A stretch of DNA of 64,000 bases, taken from Streptomyces populi (GTDB lineage Bacteria; Actinomycetota; Actinomycetes; Streptomycetales; Streptomycetaceae). Positions within the stretch are counted from its first letter, which is position 1. Each line of letters starts with the position of its first letter. Below are positions 1 through 8,200 of the stretch, piece after piece. The translations under genes and the position numbers were made by a program. The notes beneath the pieces are model-generated. The model made no database searches. It was not told where the DNA came from and saw nothing but the letters and a program-made list of their open reading frames with translations. The stretch lies in assembly GCF_002911015.1 (NCBI RefSeq), contig NZ_KZ626844.1, forward strand, positions 62,001-126,000, given 5' to 3'.

Positions 1-547
1 CGCCGTCCTCATGGGCAACAGCGAGCGCATCGCCAAGGAGCGGGAGAGCGGCTGGGTCAGGCAGTTGAGGCTCACCCCGCTGCCCGGCCGCGGCTACGTG
101 TTCGCCAAGACCGCCAGCGCCGCCGTGATCAGCCTGCCGTCGATCGTGATCGTCTTCGTGGTCGCCGCGGCGGTGAAGAACGTCCGCCTGGACGTCTGGC
201 AGTGGTTCGCGCTCACCGGCGTGATCTGGGCCGGCAGCCTGGTCTTCGCCGCGCTCGGCGTCGCCATCGGCTACCTCGCCAGCGGGGACGCGGTCCGGCC
301 GATCACGATGATCGTCTACTTCGGCCTGTCGATGCTCGGCGGCCTGTGGATGCCGACGACGACCTTCCCCGACTGGCTCCAGAACATAGCCAAGTGGCTC
401 CCCACGCACGCGTACGCTGCCCTGGGGCAGGCCATCGAACTGGGGAACGCCCCGCACGCGAAGGACGTCGCCATCCTCGCCGTGTCCTTCGCCCTCTTCG
501 CGGGCGGCGCGGCCTGGCTGTACCGGAAGGACACGCTGAAGGCGTGA
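1..547 (+). CDS. ABC-2 type transporter permease, 5' end outside the window
   Basis: This is the C-terminal part of an ABC-2 family membrane permease, the integral component of an ATP-driven exporter. The frame is open from base 2, so the true start lies upstream; the ATG at 11 is internal. The visible part has about four to five hydrophobic segments and ends with a short basic tail (YRKDTLKA). The stretch RESGWVRQLRLTPLPGRGY is typical of the cytoplasmic segment of drug or lipid ABC-2 permeases. A two-component pair follows 5 bases downstream, the usual layout for DesKR-like systems next to the exporter they may control. The ATPase gene is presumably upstream. The substrate cannot be read from the sequence. 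Confidence 0.85.
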   Translation, partial: AVLMGNSERIAKERESGWVRQLRLTPLPGRGYVFAKTASAAVISLPSIVIVFVVAAAVKNVRLDVWQWFALTGVIWAGSLVFAALGVAIGYLASGDAVRPITMIVYFGLSMLGGLWMPTTTFPDWLQNIAKWLPTHAYAALGQAIELGNAPHAKDVAILAVSFALFAGGAAWLYRKDTLKA

Positions 548-552
548 ACGCC

Positions 553-1773
553 ATGACGGAAGACCCGATGCCCGACGGCGCCCGCACGGAACGGATCGTG
601 AGGATGGGGGAGTCCCCGCGCAACCTCCGCGAGGCCCTGCGCAAGTCCGGGTGGATCGTCATCTGGCTGGTGTTCCTCAGCTCGCCGGTCCACGACCTCG
701 TCTCGGGGCACCACACACCCGCGGCCACCGTGGCCGGCTGGGCGGGCCTCGCGGCCTTCGTCACGGTCTACCTGATGCTGGTCTTCCGGCACATGGGCAA
801 GGCGTTCACGGGCTCCCTGGCCGTCACCCTCATGGTGATCGCCCTCGGCGTGCTGGCCGTCGTCCTGTGCCTGACGCTCGGCGCGTCCTGGCTCGGCCTG
901 TTCGTGTACGTCTCGGTCGCCTGCGGGACGACGCTGCCGATGCGGGTCTCCTACTGGACGATCCCGCTGACCGCCGTCGTGATGCTGCTCGTCGGCCTGC
1001 ACGGCGGCGAGGAGGAGGCGCGCAACCTCGTCCTGCTCGTCGTGCTGATCGGCTTCGCCATGACCGGCGTACGGCAGCTCGTGCGCACGACGATCGAGCT
1101 GCGCAAGGCACGGGCCACCGTCGCCCAGCTCGCGGCGAACGAGGAGCGCCTGCGGCTGGCCCGGGACCTGCACGACCTGCTCGGCCACTCGCTCTCGCTG
1201 ATCACGCTGAAGAGCGAACTGGCCGGGCGGATGCTGCCCGGCCACCCCGACAAGGCGGCCCAGCAGGTCGCCGACATCGAACAGGTCAGCCGCCAGGCCC
1301 TGGTGGACGTGCGCGCGGCGGTCACCGGCTACCGCAGGCTGCGGCTGACGGAGGAACTCGCGGGCGCCCAGGTCGCGTTGACCGCCGCCGAGGTGACCGC
1401 CGACCTTCCGGCCGAGCCCGGCCTCGACGGTGTCCCCGAGGAGACCGAGTCCGCGCTGGCCTGGGCGCTGCGCGAGGCGGTCACCAACGTCGTACGGCAC
1501 AGCGGCGCCCGGCGCTGCACCGTCGAACTCGTCCGGCGCCAGACCCTGGACGGTGCCGTGCTCGAACTCGTGGTGGAGGACGACGGTTCGGGCGGCGGTT
1601 CGGGCGCGCCAGGCAACGGACTGACCGGACTGGCCGAACGCCTGGAGAAGGCGGGCGGATCGATGGAGGCGGGCCGTGTCCGGCACGGATTCCGGCTGGT
1701 GGCACGGGCACCCCTGGAAGGAGGCAGGACCTCTGTGGGCGCGGCGGGCGACCCCGTAGGATCCGGTGCATGA
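553..1773 (+). CDS. sensor histidine kinase, HisKA_3 (DesK/NarX-like) family
   Basis: Membrane-bound sensor kinase of 406 residues that should autophosphorylate and pass phosphate to the overlapping response regulator. The N-terminal half has about five hydrophobic segments (residues ~30-170). The phospho-acceptor is His207 in RLARDLHDLLGHSLS. The ATPase domain has the N box (LREAVTNVVRHSG) and a glycine-rich box (DDGSGGGSGAPGNGLTGL). The ATG at 553 is chosen because it lies 5 bases after the permease stop and gives a normal length; open sequence further upstream overlaps the permease and is not coding. The stop overlaps the regulator start (ATGA), implying coupled translation. The signal sensed is unknown. 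Confidence 0.92.
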   Translation: MTEDPMPDGARTERIVRMGESPRNLREALRKSGWIVIWLVFLSSPVHDLVSGHHTPAATVAGWAGLAAFVTVYLMLVFRHMGKAFTGSLAVTLMVIALGVLAVVLCLTLGASWLGLFVYVSVACGTTLPMRVSYWTIPLTAVVMLLVGLHGGEEEARNLVLLVVLIGFAMTGVRQLVRTTIELRKARATVAQLAANEERLRLARDLHDLLGHSLSLITLKSELAGRMLPGHPDKAAQQVADIEQVSRQALVDVRAAVTGYRRLRLTEELAGAQVALTAAEVTADLPAEPGLDGVPEETESALAWALREAVTNVVRHSGARRCTVELVRRQTLDGAVLELVVEDDGSGGGSGAPGNGLTGLAERLEKAGGSMEAGRVRHGFRLVARAPLEGGRTSVGAAGDPVGSGA

Positions 1774-2384
1774 GCCGCACGATCAAGGTCCTGCTCGCCG
1801 AGGACCAGTCGATGGTCCGCGAGGCGCTGGCCGCCCTGCTGGGACTGGAGCCGGACATCGAGGTGGTCGCCCAAGTGGCCCGCGGCGACGAGGTGCTGGC
1901 CGCGGCCCGCGCCCACGACGTGGACGTGGCGCTCCTGGACATCGAGATGCCGGGCATGACGGGCATAGAGGCGGCGGCCGAGGTCCACGAGGAACTCCCG
2001 GGCGTCAAGCTGATCGTCCTCACCACGTTCGGGCGTCCCGGATACCTGCGCAGCGCCATGGAGTCCGGCGCCGACGCGTTCCTGGTCAAGGACGCCCCGG
2101 CCGCCCAGCTCGCCGCGGCCGTGCGCAAGGTGCTGGCCGGCGAGCGCGTCATCGATCCCACCCTGGCGGCGGCCGCGCTGGCCGAGGGTGCCAACCCGCT
2201 GACCGACCGCGAACGCGAGATCCTGCGGGCCGCCGCCGACGGCTCCACCAACGCCGAACTGGCCAGGGCGCTCCACCTCTCCCAGGGCACGGTCCGCAAC
2301 TACCTCTCGACCGCGATCCAGAAGCTCGCGGTGCGCAACCGGGCGGAGGCGGTCCGGATCGCCCGGGAGAAGGGCTGGCTGTGA
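1770..2384 (+). CDS. response regulator, NarL/LuxR family
   Basis: DNA-binding response regulator of 204 residues, partner of the kinase it overlaps by 4 bases. The receiver domain carries the phospho-acceptor Asp57 (VALLDIEMPGMTG) and the conserved Lys in AFLVKDAP. The C-terminal LuxR-type helix-turn-helix (residues ~140-200) reads LTDREREILRAAADGSTNAE followed by LHLSQGTVRNYLSTAIQKL. The receiver is joined directly to the DNA-binding domain, as in DesR. By context it probably controls the adjacent ABC-2 exporter genes. A strong terminator is not evident before the convergent gene, whose stop lies only 22 bases away. Confidence 0.95.
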   Translation: MSRTIKVLLAEDQSMVREALAALLGLEPDIEVVAQVARGDEVLAAARAHDVDVALLDIEMPGMTGIEAAAEVHEELPGVKLIVLTTFGRPGYLRSAMESGADAFLVKDAPAAQLAAAVRKVLAGERVIDPTLAAAALAEGANPLTDREREILRAAADGSTNAELARALHLSQGTVRNYLSTAIQKLAVRNRAEAVRIAREKGWL

Positions 2385-2405
2385 GCGGAGCGGCCGGCCG
2401 GTGCC

Positions 2406-3257
2406 TCAGTTGAGCATCGCCCGTGCCGCGTGGGCCTGCCGGCGGACGCGGGACGCGGCCGGTTCGTCGACCGCCGCCACCACGTCCGCATAGGCGTCGA
2501 GTTCGGCCGCGCCGGTCAGGAAGTCGCCTCGCTGGACCAGGAGTTGGGCCCGGTCGTACCGCAGTCGCGCCGGGTGCGAGGGCAGCAGCAGGGAGAGTTC
2601 CACCGACCACAGGGCCACGTCGGAGCGCTCGGGGCGGGCGGCGGCCCAGGCGCGGATGTTGTTCAGGACGCGCAGGACGACGTCGAGCGGGTCGGCGGGG
2701 GTGAGCATCGACGGGTCGAGCGGGGCGCCGGTCGCGCCCGCGACGAGGAGATCGGCGTCGGGGCCGGTCAGCACGCGCCCGCCGTCGAAGGGGTCGGCGA
2801 GCACCTGCCGCTCGGGCGGTCCGAAGCCCACCACGAAGTGACCGGGCAGCGCGACCCCGTGGACCGGCGCCCCGGCCCGCCGCGCGACCTCCATCCACAC
2901 CACCGACAGCAGGATGGGCAGTCCGCGCCGCCGCCGCAGCACCGCGTGCAGCAGGGAGGACTCCAGCCGCTGGTAGTCGCCCGCCGAGCCCCGGTATCCG
3001 CAGCGCGCGCCCAGGAGCTCGGCGAGGGCGGTCGCCCAGGGCAGGGGGCCGCCCGGGCGGAAGGGCAGCCGGCCCGCCAGCTCGTCCAGCTCGATCTGCA
3101 CCGCGTCCATCCCGGCGTCGTCCAGCGTCCCGTCCGCCGCGGCCCCCACCAGCAGGCACAGCTCCGCCAGGTCGGGCCGCTCGGCCCGCGCCTCGTCGGC
3201 GAACCGCCGTCGTACCTCGTCGGCCCGCTCGGGCTGTGGTGGCTGGAGGGAACGCAT
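2406..3257 (-). CDS. SirB1-like transglutaminase-fold protein with tetratricopeptide-like tail
   Basis: A cytoplasmic protein of about 283 residues resembling the SirB1 / transglutaminase-like family found beside housekeeping genes in many bacteria. The centre has the family signature RRRGLPILLSVVWMEVARR followed by GVALPGHFVVGF. The tail (NNIRAWAAARPERSDVALWS onward) looks like short TPR-type helices. The biochemical role is not established. Start: ATG at 3257 is used. A GTG at 3278 would overlap the stop of the upstream GNAT gene (GTGA) and is equally possible; neither has a good ribosome binding site. It is co-transcribed with the GNAT gene. Confidence 0.8.
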   Translation of the reverse strand: MRSLQPPQPERADEVRRRFADEARAERPDLAELCLLVGAAADGTLDDAGMDAVQIELDELAGRLPFRPGGPLPWATALAELLGARCGYRGSAGDYQRLESSLLHAVLRRRRGLPILLSVVWMEVARRAGAPVHGVALPGHFVVGFGPPERQVLADPFDGGRVLTGPDADLLVAGATGAPLDPSMLTPADPLDVVLRVLNNIRAWAAARPERSDVALWSVELSLLLPSHPARLRYDRAQLLVQRGDFLTGAAELDAYADVVAAVDEPAASRVRRQAHAARAMLN

Positions 3258-3274
3258 AGCTGGCTCGTGCCCCG

Positions 3275-4348
3275 TCACGTCGATCGATACGGCTCGGCAC
3301 CGGGACCGGTGTCGCCGGACGCGCCGTCCGCCGCCGGCCCGGCGTCCGCGGCGGGGTCCGGCGTCCACCGATAGTGGTGGTACGCGTGATGCGGGGCGAA
3401 GCCCATCCGGGCGTACAGCTCCCGTGCCCCGGCGTTGTCCGCCTCCACCTGGAGCCAGGCCGCCGAGGCGCCCTCCTCCAGGGCCCGGCCGGCCAGAGCG
3501 GCCATGACGGCGGTGGCGAGGCCCTGGCGGCGCCGCTCGGGGGCGACCTCCACGGCGGCGAAACCCGCCCAGCGGCCGTCCACCACGCACCGCCCGATCG
3601 CCGCCGGAGCCTCACCCTCCGTGCCGGGCACCGTCGCGAACCACACCGAGGGACCGCCGCCCAGCACCTTCAGGGCCGTCTCGCCGACGCCCTTGCGCTG
3701 ATACCGGCCGAGCCACGCCTCGTCGGCCGTGCGGGAGAGCGTCACCCCGGGCGCCTCCCGGTCCGCGACCGGCGCGAGCGCCCCGGTCCACAGCTCCGCG
3801 GTCACCTCGCGCGTCCAGCCGCGGTCCTCCAGCTCCGCGCAGAGCAGCTCCTGCGTGCCCTCGGCGCCGGTGGCGGTCTGGACGAAGGCGGGCAGGTCAC
3901 GCGCCGCGTACCAGTTCCGTACGTACGTCAGCGCCCGGTCGAGGGGCACGCCCGGGTCGCCCAGTGGCAGCACCGAGTTGGCGCGCCGGGTGAACCCGCC
4001 CGCCGCCCGCAGCTCCCAGTCGCCGAGCCGCTCGCTCTCCACCGGGGGCCAGGCCCGCGCGGTGACGCGCGCCAGCTCCTCGTAGGAGGCCGCGGGACCG
4101 CGCCGCCGTGCCGGGGCGGACGGGACGACCTTGGCCGCGACCAGGGAAGACTCCGCGATCCGGACCCGTTCCCCGGTCCGGCGTGTGATCAGCAGCACAC
4201 CGTCGTCCCATGATGTGAGAACTCCGACCGTATCGGTGAACTTCTCCACCGTGTCTCCATTGTCGGTCAGACGCCGCACGGAGACGCGTTTACCCACGTC
4301 AGCGGCGGTTACGCGGACCTCAAGACGGCCGGCGGCAGAGAATTCCAC
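3275..4348 (-). CDS. GNAT family N-acetyltransferase with N-terminal SH3-like domain
   Basis: Putative acetyl-CoA dependent N-acetyltransferase, 357 residues. Residues ~1-75 form a small beta-rich domain (GVLTSWDDGVLLITRRTGER), separated by a basic linker from a double-length GNAT region. The acetyl-CoA binding motif is near residue 275 (VAPERRRQGLATAVMAAL), followed by LQVEADNAGARELYARMGF, the classic motif B ending. The acceptor is unknown. It is divergent from the ferredoxin gene, with 141 bases between the starts. Its 3' end meets the SirB1-like gene, so the two probably form one operon. Confidence 0.88.
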   Translation of the reverse strand: MEFSAAGRLEVRVTAADVGKRVSVRRLTDNGDTVEKFTDTVGVLTSWDDGVLLITRRTGERVRIAESSLVAAKVVPSAPARRRGPAASYEELARVTARAWPPVESERLGDWELRAAGGFTRRANSVLPLGDPGVPLDRALTYVRNWYAARDLPAFVQTATGAEGTQELLCAELEDRGWTREVTAELWTGALAPVADREAPGVTLSRTADEAWLGRYQRKGVGETALKVLGGGPSVWFATVPGTEGEAPAAIGRCVVDGRWAGFAAVEVAPERRRQGLATAVMAALAGRALEEGASAAWLQVEADNAGARELYARMGFAPHHAYHHYRWTPDPAADAGPAADGASGDTGPGAEPYRST

Positions 4349-4489
4349 AGGTCAGTTCACCCCTCCTGTTCGGATCGTGCCCAAGAACGGAGATACTAGG
4401 GGCGGGCATCGACGACGCCGCGCTCCCGCGCGCCAGGCGGCGGAGCCTACGACAGGCCCGCCAGCGCCCTATCGAGGAGGAACGACAGC

Positions 4490-4810
4490 GTGACCTACGT
4501 CATCGCGCAGCCTTGTGTCGACGTCAAGGACAAGGCGTGCATCGAGGAGTGCCCGGTCGACTGCATCTACGAGGGCTCCCGGTCCTTGTACATCCACCCG
4601 GACGAATGCGTCGACTGCGGAGCCTGTGAGCCGGTGTGCCCGGTCGAGGCGATCTTCTACGAGGACGACACTCCGGAGGAGTGGAAGGACTACTACAAGG
4701 CGAACGTCGAGTTCTTCGACGAGCTCGGCTCGCCCGGCGGCGCCAGCAAGCTCGGTCTGATCGAGCGCGACCACCCCTTCGTCGCCGCGCTTCCGCCGCA
4801 GAACCAGTAA
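4490..4810 (+). CDS. fdxA: 7Fe ferredoxin (FdxA type)
   Basis: Small acidic electron carrier of 106 residues with one [3Fe-4S] and one [4Fe-4S] cluster. Ligand spacing matches the 7Fe ferredoxin pattern: Cys9, Cys17 and Cys50 for the 3Fe cluster, and Cys21, Cys40, Cys43 and Cys46 for the 4Fe cluster (CVDCGACEPVCP). The C-terminal extension (DPFVAAL-like end, here DHPFVAALPPQNQ) is usual for actinobacterial FdxA. The GTG start is preceded by a strong GAGGAGG. A perfect 15-bp hairpin follows the gene. The transaminase dapC lies just downstream, the same order as fdxC-dapC in mycobacteria (from memory). Confidence 0.96.
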   Translation: MTYVIAQPCVDVKDKACIEECPVDCIYEGSRSLYIHPDECVDCGACEPVCPVEAIFYEDDTPEEWKDYYKANVEFFDELGSPGGASKLGLIERDHPFVAALPPQNQ

Positions 4811-4855
4811 AGCGGCCCGCTGGGGGCACCTCCCGGCGGTAGCCGGGGGAGTGCC

Positions 4856-4906
4856 GCCTCGGTCCCGTACGGCCTGATCACTCCGGTCGCTGTACGGGAC
4901 CGAGGC
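4856..4906 (+). terminator. factor-independent terminator after the ferredoxin gene
   Basis: A perfect 15-bp inverted repeat (GCCTCGGTCCCGTAC at 4856-4870 with its complement at 4892-4906) with a 21-base loop, followed by GTTT. It begins 46 bases after the ferredoxin stop. An imperfect G+C hairpin (4827-4855) of a type common in Streptomyces intergenic regions sits just before it. Confidence 0.75.
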
Positions 4907-4993
4907 GTTTGCCGTGCCGGACCGCGCAGCATCCGTGCAGCAGCCCGTACCCGCGTGTACGGGTCGTACGTACGAGAAAGTGAGCCCGATCCC

Positions 4994-6088
4994 GTGTCCG
5001 CAGTCTCCGACCGGCTTCCCGTCTTCCCCTGGGACAAGCTGGAGCCCTACAAGGCGACCGCCGCAGCTCACCCCGGCGGCATCGTCGACCTGTCCGTCGG
5101 CACCCCGGTCGACCCGGTGCCCGAGCTGATCCAGAAGGCCCTGGTCGCGGCCGCGGACTCGCCCGGTTATCCCACGGTGTGGGGCACGCCCGAGCTGCGG
5201 GACGCGCTCACGGGCTGGGCGGAGCGGCGACTCGGGGCACGGGACGTCACCCACCGCCACGTCCTGCCGATCGTCGGCTCCAAGGAACTGGTCGCCTGGC
5301 TGCCGACCCAGCTCGGCCTCGGACCGGGCGACAAGGTCGCCTACCCGCGCCTCGCGTACCCGACGTACGAGGTCGGCGCGCGGCTCGCCCGGGCGGAGCA
5401 CGTGGTCTACGACGACCCGACCGAGCTGGACCCGACGGGCCTGAAGCTGCTGTGGCTGAACTCCCCGTCGAACCCGACCGGCAGGGTCCTGTCCGCCGAG
5501 GAACTCACCCGGATCGTCGCCTGGGCGCGCGAGCACGGCGTCCTCGTCTTCTCCGACGAGTGCTACATCGAGCTGGGCTGGGAGGCCGACCCGGTCTCGG
5601 TGCTGCACCCCGACGTGTGCGGCGGCTCCTACGAGGGGATCGTCTCGGTCCACTCGCTGTCCAAGCGCTCGAACCTGGCCGGCTACCGGGCGGCCTTCCT
5701 CGCGGGCGACCCCGCCGTTCTCGGCGAGCTCCTCGCGATCCGCAAGCACGGCGGCATGATGACCTCCGCGCCGACCCAGGCCGCCGTGGTGGCCGCGCTC
5801 GCGGACGACACCCACGTCCGCGAGCAGCGCGAGCGCTACGCGGCCCGCCGCACCGCCCTGCGCGACGCCCTCCTGGACCACGGCTTCCGCATCGAGCACA
5901 GCGAGGCGAGCCTCTACCTCTGGGCGACCCGGGACGAGTCCTGCTGGTCCACGGTGGCCCACCTGGCCGAGCTGGGCATCCTGGTGGCTCCCGGCGACTT
6001 CTACGGCGAGGCGGGAGAGAAGTTCGTCCGCGTGGCGCTCACCGCCTCGGACGAGCGTGTGGCGGCGGCGGTGGAACGCCTGCGGTAG
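4994..6088 (+). CDS. dapC: succinyldiaminopimelate transaminase DapC
   Basis: PLP-dependent class I/II aminotransferase of 364 residues. It converts N-succinyl-2-amino-6-ketopimelate to N-succinyl-L,L-diaminopimelate in lysine and peptidoglycan precursor synthesis. Visible motifs are LNSPSNPTGRVLS (substrate/PLP phosphate region), FSDECYIELGW (the PLP-ring Asp region) and SVHSLSKRSNLAGYR with the Schiff-base lysine. The start VSAVSDRLPVFPWDKLEPYK at GTG 4994 fits family members; a GTG at 4955 would add an unlikely N-terminus. The desuccinylase gene dapE, which acts on the product, lies about 2 kb downstream in the same orientation. Confidence 0.93.
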   Translation: MSAVSDRLPVFPWDKLEPYKATAAAHPGGIVDLSVGTPVDPVPELIQKALVAAADSPGYPTVWGTPELRDALTGWAERRLGARDVTHRHVLPIVGSKELVAWLPTQLGLGPGDKVAYPRLAYPTYEVGARLARAEHVVYDDPTELDPTGLKLLWLNSPSNPTGRVLSAEELTRIVAWAREHGVLVFSDECYIELGWEADPVSVLHPDVCGGSYEGIVSVHSLSKRSNLAGYRAAFLAGDPAVLGELLAIRKHGGMMTSAPTQAAVVAALADDTHVREQRERYAARRTALRDALLDHGFRIEHSEASLYLWATRDESCWSTVAHLAELGILVAPGDFYGEAGEKFVRVALTASDERVAAAVERLR

Positions 6089-6109
6089 TCCGCCGCCCGG
6101 CAGCGGAAC

Positions 6110-6145
6110 GGGGGGGTCCGGGGAGGCGAACTCCCCGGCCCCCCG
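6110..6145. terminator. bidirectional hairpin between dapC and the secreted protein gene
   Basis: Between two convergent genes lies a G+C stem: GGGGGG plus CCGGGGAG (6111-6125) pairs with CTCCCCGG plus CCCCCC (6131-6144), with one bulged T and a 5-base loop. No T-run follows, as is common in Streptomyces. Confidence 0.6.
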
Positions 6146-6194
6146 TCGCCGTACGGTGCGAGCCGCACGGCGGGTCCCGGCCCGGCGGCGGGCC

Positions 6195-6641
6195 TCAGCC
6201 CACCTGTAGGCCCTGCGTCGGCAGCTGCCCCGTCGGCAGGCCGCCCTTGGCCACGGCGCCCGTCGGCAGGCCACCGCCGGCCGCGCTCTTCGCGGCGTCG
6301 TCGAGGAGGCCTCCGGCCTGCCCCGCCGTCCCCCCGGCCACCTTGCGCGCGGCGGGCGCCGCCTTCTTCGTGACCTTGGCGCCGGCCTTGCCCACGCCCG
6401 GCAGCGCCTTCTCGACCGTCTCGCCGCCGGACTTGCCGGCGACCCCGGTGACGTGCTGCGCCGCTCCGTCGACCGTGCCGCCGACGTTGGCCCCGTCCAG
6501 GGCGGTCACGCCGCCGAGGCCGGGAGCGGCGGGCAGGTCGGCCGCCGCGGAGGCGGAGCCGGCCGCGCCGACCACGGGCGCCGCCCCGGCCGCGACGAGC
6601 AGCACGACACGGGCGATCCGGCGGGTCAGGGGAAGGGACAT
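6195..6641 (-). CDS. small secreted Ala/Gly-rich protein, unknown function
   Basis: Protein of 148 residues with a clear signal peptide: MSLPLTRRIARVVLLVAAG, then a hydrophobic core ending near SASA-A. The mature part is low in complexity (Ala, Gly, Lys, Pro), with near-repeats GLPTGAVAKGGLPTGQLPTQ at the C-terminus. I see no catalytic motif. The start is set by AAGGAG 7 bases before the ATG. It could be an exported structural or surface protein; similar short secreted proteins are frequent in Streptomyces. The gene is followed by a shared terminator. Confidence 0.75.
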   Translation of the reverse strand: MSLPLTRRIARVVLLVAAGAAPVVGAAGSASAAADLPAAPGLGGVTALDGANVGGTVDGAAQHVTGVAGKSGGETVEKALPGVGKAGAKVTKKAAPAARKVAGGTAGQAGGLLDDAAKSAAGGGLPTGAVAKGGLPTGQLPTQGLQVG

Positions 6642-7007
6642 GATGCTCCTTGGACGGAAGGGAACGGGGAAGTGTTCTGCCGTGCCCGGCGGTCGGCCGA
6701 CCGACCGCGTCACCGGAAGCCGATCGCCGATGCGGTCGTTCGCCGATGCGGTCGTTCCGGGCTCGGACGCAGTGACTACCGCTCGAAGTCCGCGAAGGTT
6801 GCGGTGACCCGACGTAAAGAGTTGGCAATGCGTCGCATTATCGTTTGTGGATAAAAACGGGCAAAGGATGCCCGGCGGGGGTGGTGGCGGAATCCCCGCG
6901 GCCCTTTGTTCCCAAGGGATTTCGCGGACGGGGGAGTGAGCGCCCGAAAACGCGCGCACATCGCCGGCCCGCCCGGGTCCGATCCTCCCCAGGGGTGAGG
7001 CTCCGTA
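6642..7007. other. 366-bp intergenic region
   Basis: It separates two genes on the minus strand and should contain the promoter of the small secreted protein. The part around 6800-6860 is notably less G+C rich than its surroundings (GTAAAGAG, GTTGGCAATG, ATTATCGTTTGTGGATAAAA), which fits promoter DNA. I could not assign a confident -35/-10 pair and see no gene. Confidence 0.5.
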
Positions 7008-8072
7008 CTACTGCCCGGTGACGATCCGGACCTCGGCCGCGGCCTCCTCCGCCTCCGGACCGCCCTTGTCGTCGGCCGTGCGCCACGAGCCCTCCGAGGT
7101 CCCCGCGGTCCACTCGCGCCCCGCGTACGACACCCGGTCGATGTGCAGGGCCGAGGAGTTGGCCACGGCCCAGTGCGCCAGCTCCCAGCCGCGGCGGAGC
7201 GCCCCGGTCCCGGTGTCGGACTCCTCGGGCACGGGGACCGTCACGGTCCGGTCGGCGATCCCCGTGGGGGCGGGAGAGGCCGGGGAAGCCGACGAGGCCG
7301 ACGGGGTCGACGAGGTGGGGGAGGCCGGGGAGGTGGAGGAAGCCGGGGAGTCCGGGGCGGCCGGTTCCGGCGACGCGGAGGCGCCCGCGGCGGCCACGGT
7401 GGCGCCCGCCTCCTGGAACACGTCGCGTCCGAAGTCCCGCGCGAGCGCGGCCCGCACCGGTGCCGGGCCGCCCGCCGGGGTCGCGGCCGGGCGTCCCTGG
7501 CAGGTCAGCGTGGCCGCCGCGCGGCCGGTCAGGGCGGCGGCGAGCAGCGTGGCGTCCGGCTCGTGCTTCGCGTACGCCTGCGGGAAACCGCTGTGCTGCA
7601 CCCGCTGCGCGGCGACGGTGAGAGGCAGTCGCGAGTAGCCGGGCACCTTGGCCAGGTGCTCGTAGAAGATGCCCGCCGAGTACGTCGGGTCCATGATCTG
7701 CTTCTCGGTGCCCCAGCCCTGCGAAGGGCGCTGCTGGAACAGGCCGAGGGAGTCCCGGTCGCCGTGCCGGATGTTGCGCAGCCCCGACTCCTGGAGCGCC
7801 GTCGCCAGCGCGATGGCCACCGCGCGCTCGGGCATGCCGCGCGAGGTGCCGATCGCCGAGATCGTCGCCGCGTTCTCCGCCTGTTCGGGAGTGAACTCGT
7901 ACGACGCGCCGTCGCCGTTGCCGGAGACGACCTTGCACCGGGGCGCGCCCACGCCGCCCGTGAGGTACTGCACGCCGAGATAACCCGCGACCGCGAGCAG
8001 GACCACGAGGGCCCCGCCGAAGCGCAGGAGGCGACCGCGGCGCCGGACTGGAGTGGGGGACGGCTCAGACAC
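7008..8072 (-). CDS. membrane-anchored lysozyme/transglycosylase-like protein
   Basis: Protein of 354 residues. One N-terminal membrane segment (residues ~20-42, RFGGALVVLLAVAGYLGVQY) is followed by an extracellular domain resembling actinobacterial lysozyme-like/lytic transglycosylase proteins: ALATALQESGLRNIRHGDRD then LGLFQQRPSQGWGTE. The Glu in LQES is in the position of the usual catalytic Glu. A Ser/Pro/Ala-rich linker (residues ~240-290) precedes a beta-rich C-terminal part. GTG 8072 gives a normal membrane anchor; open sequence upstream to 8153 lacks a good start. It is divergent from dapE. A peptidoglycan remodelling role is inferred from family resemblance only. Confidence 0.75.
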   Translation of the reverse strand: MSEPSPTPVRRRGRLLRFGGALVVLLAVAGYLGVQYLTGGVGAPRCKVVSGNGDGASYEFTPEQAENAATISAIGTSRGMPERAVAIALATALQESGLRNIRHGDRDSLGLFQQRPSQGWGTEKQIMDPTYSAGIFYEHLAKVPGYSRLPLTVAAQRVQHSGFPQAYAKHEPDATLLAAALTGRAAATLTCQGRPAATPAGGPAPVRAALARDFGRDVFQEAGATVAAAGASASPEPAAPDSPASSTSPASPTSSTPSASSASPASPAPTGIADRTVTVPVPEESDTGTGALRRGWELAHWAVANSSALHIDRVSYAGREWTAGTSEGSWRTADDKGGPEAEEAAAEVRIVTGQ

Positions 8073-8200
8073 GCGTACAAGGTACTGGAGAGCTCTGTGG
8101 ATGCACCCCGGGGCTGTGGACAACGTGAGCGGGGCCGGGGGATACGACCGCATCCGGCTGTTTTCGGTGCCCCCCGGCCGGGCGCGCTAGGGTCGTCGCC

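Noticed and set aside
316..1686. Minus-strand frame of 456 codons opposite the histidine kinase
   Set aside because: The kinase frame has all expected motifs; the antisense protein is compositionally skewed.
4469..6274. An open antisense frame of 601 codons opposite ferredoxin and dapC
   Set aside because: The real genes on the plus strand have complete motifs and ribosome sites. The antisense translation has none.
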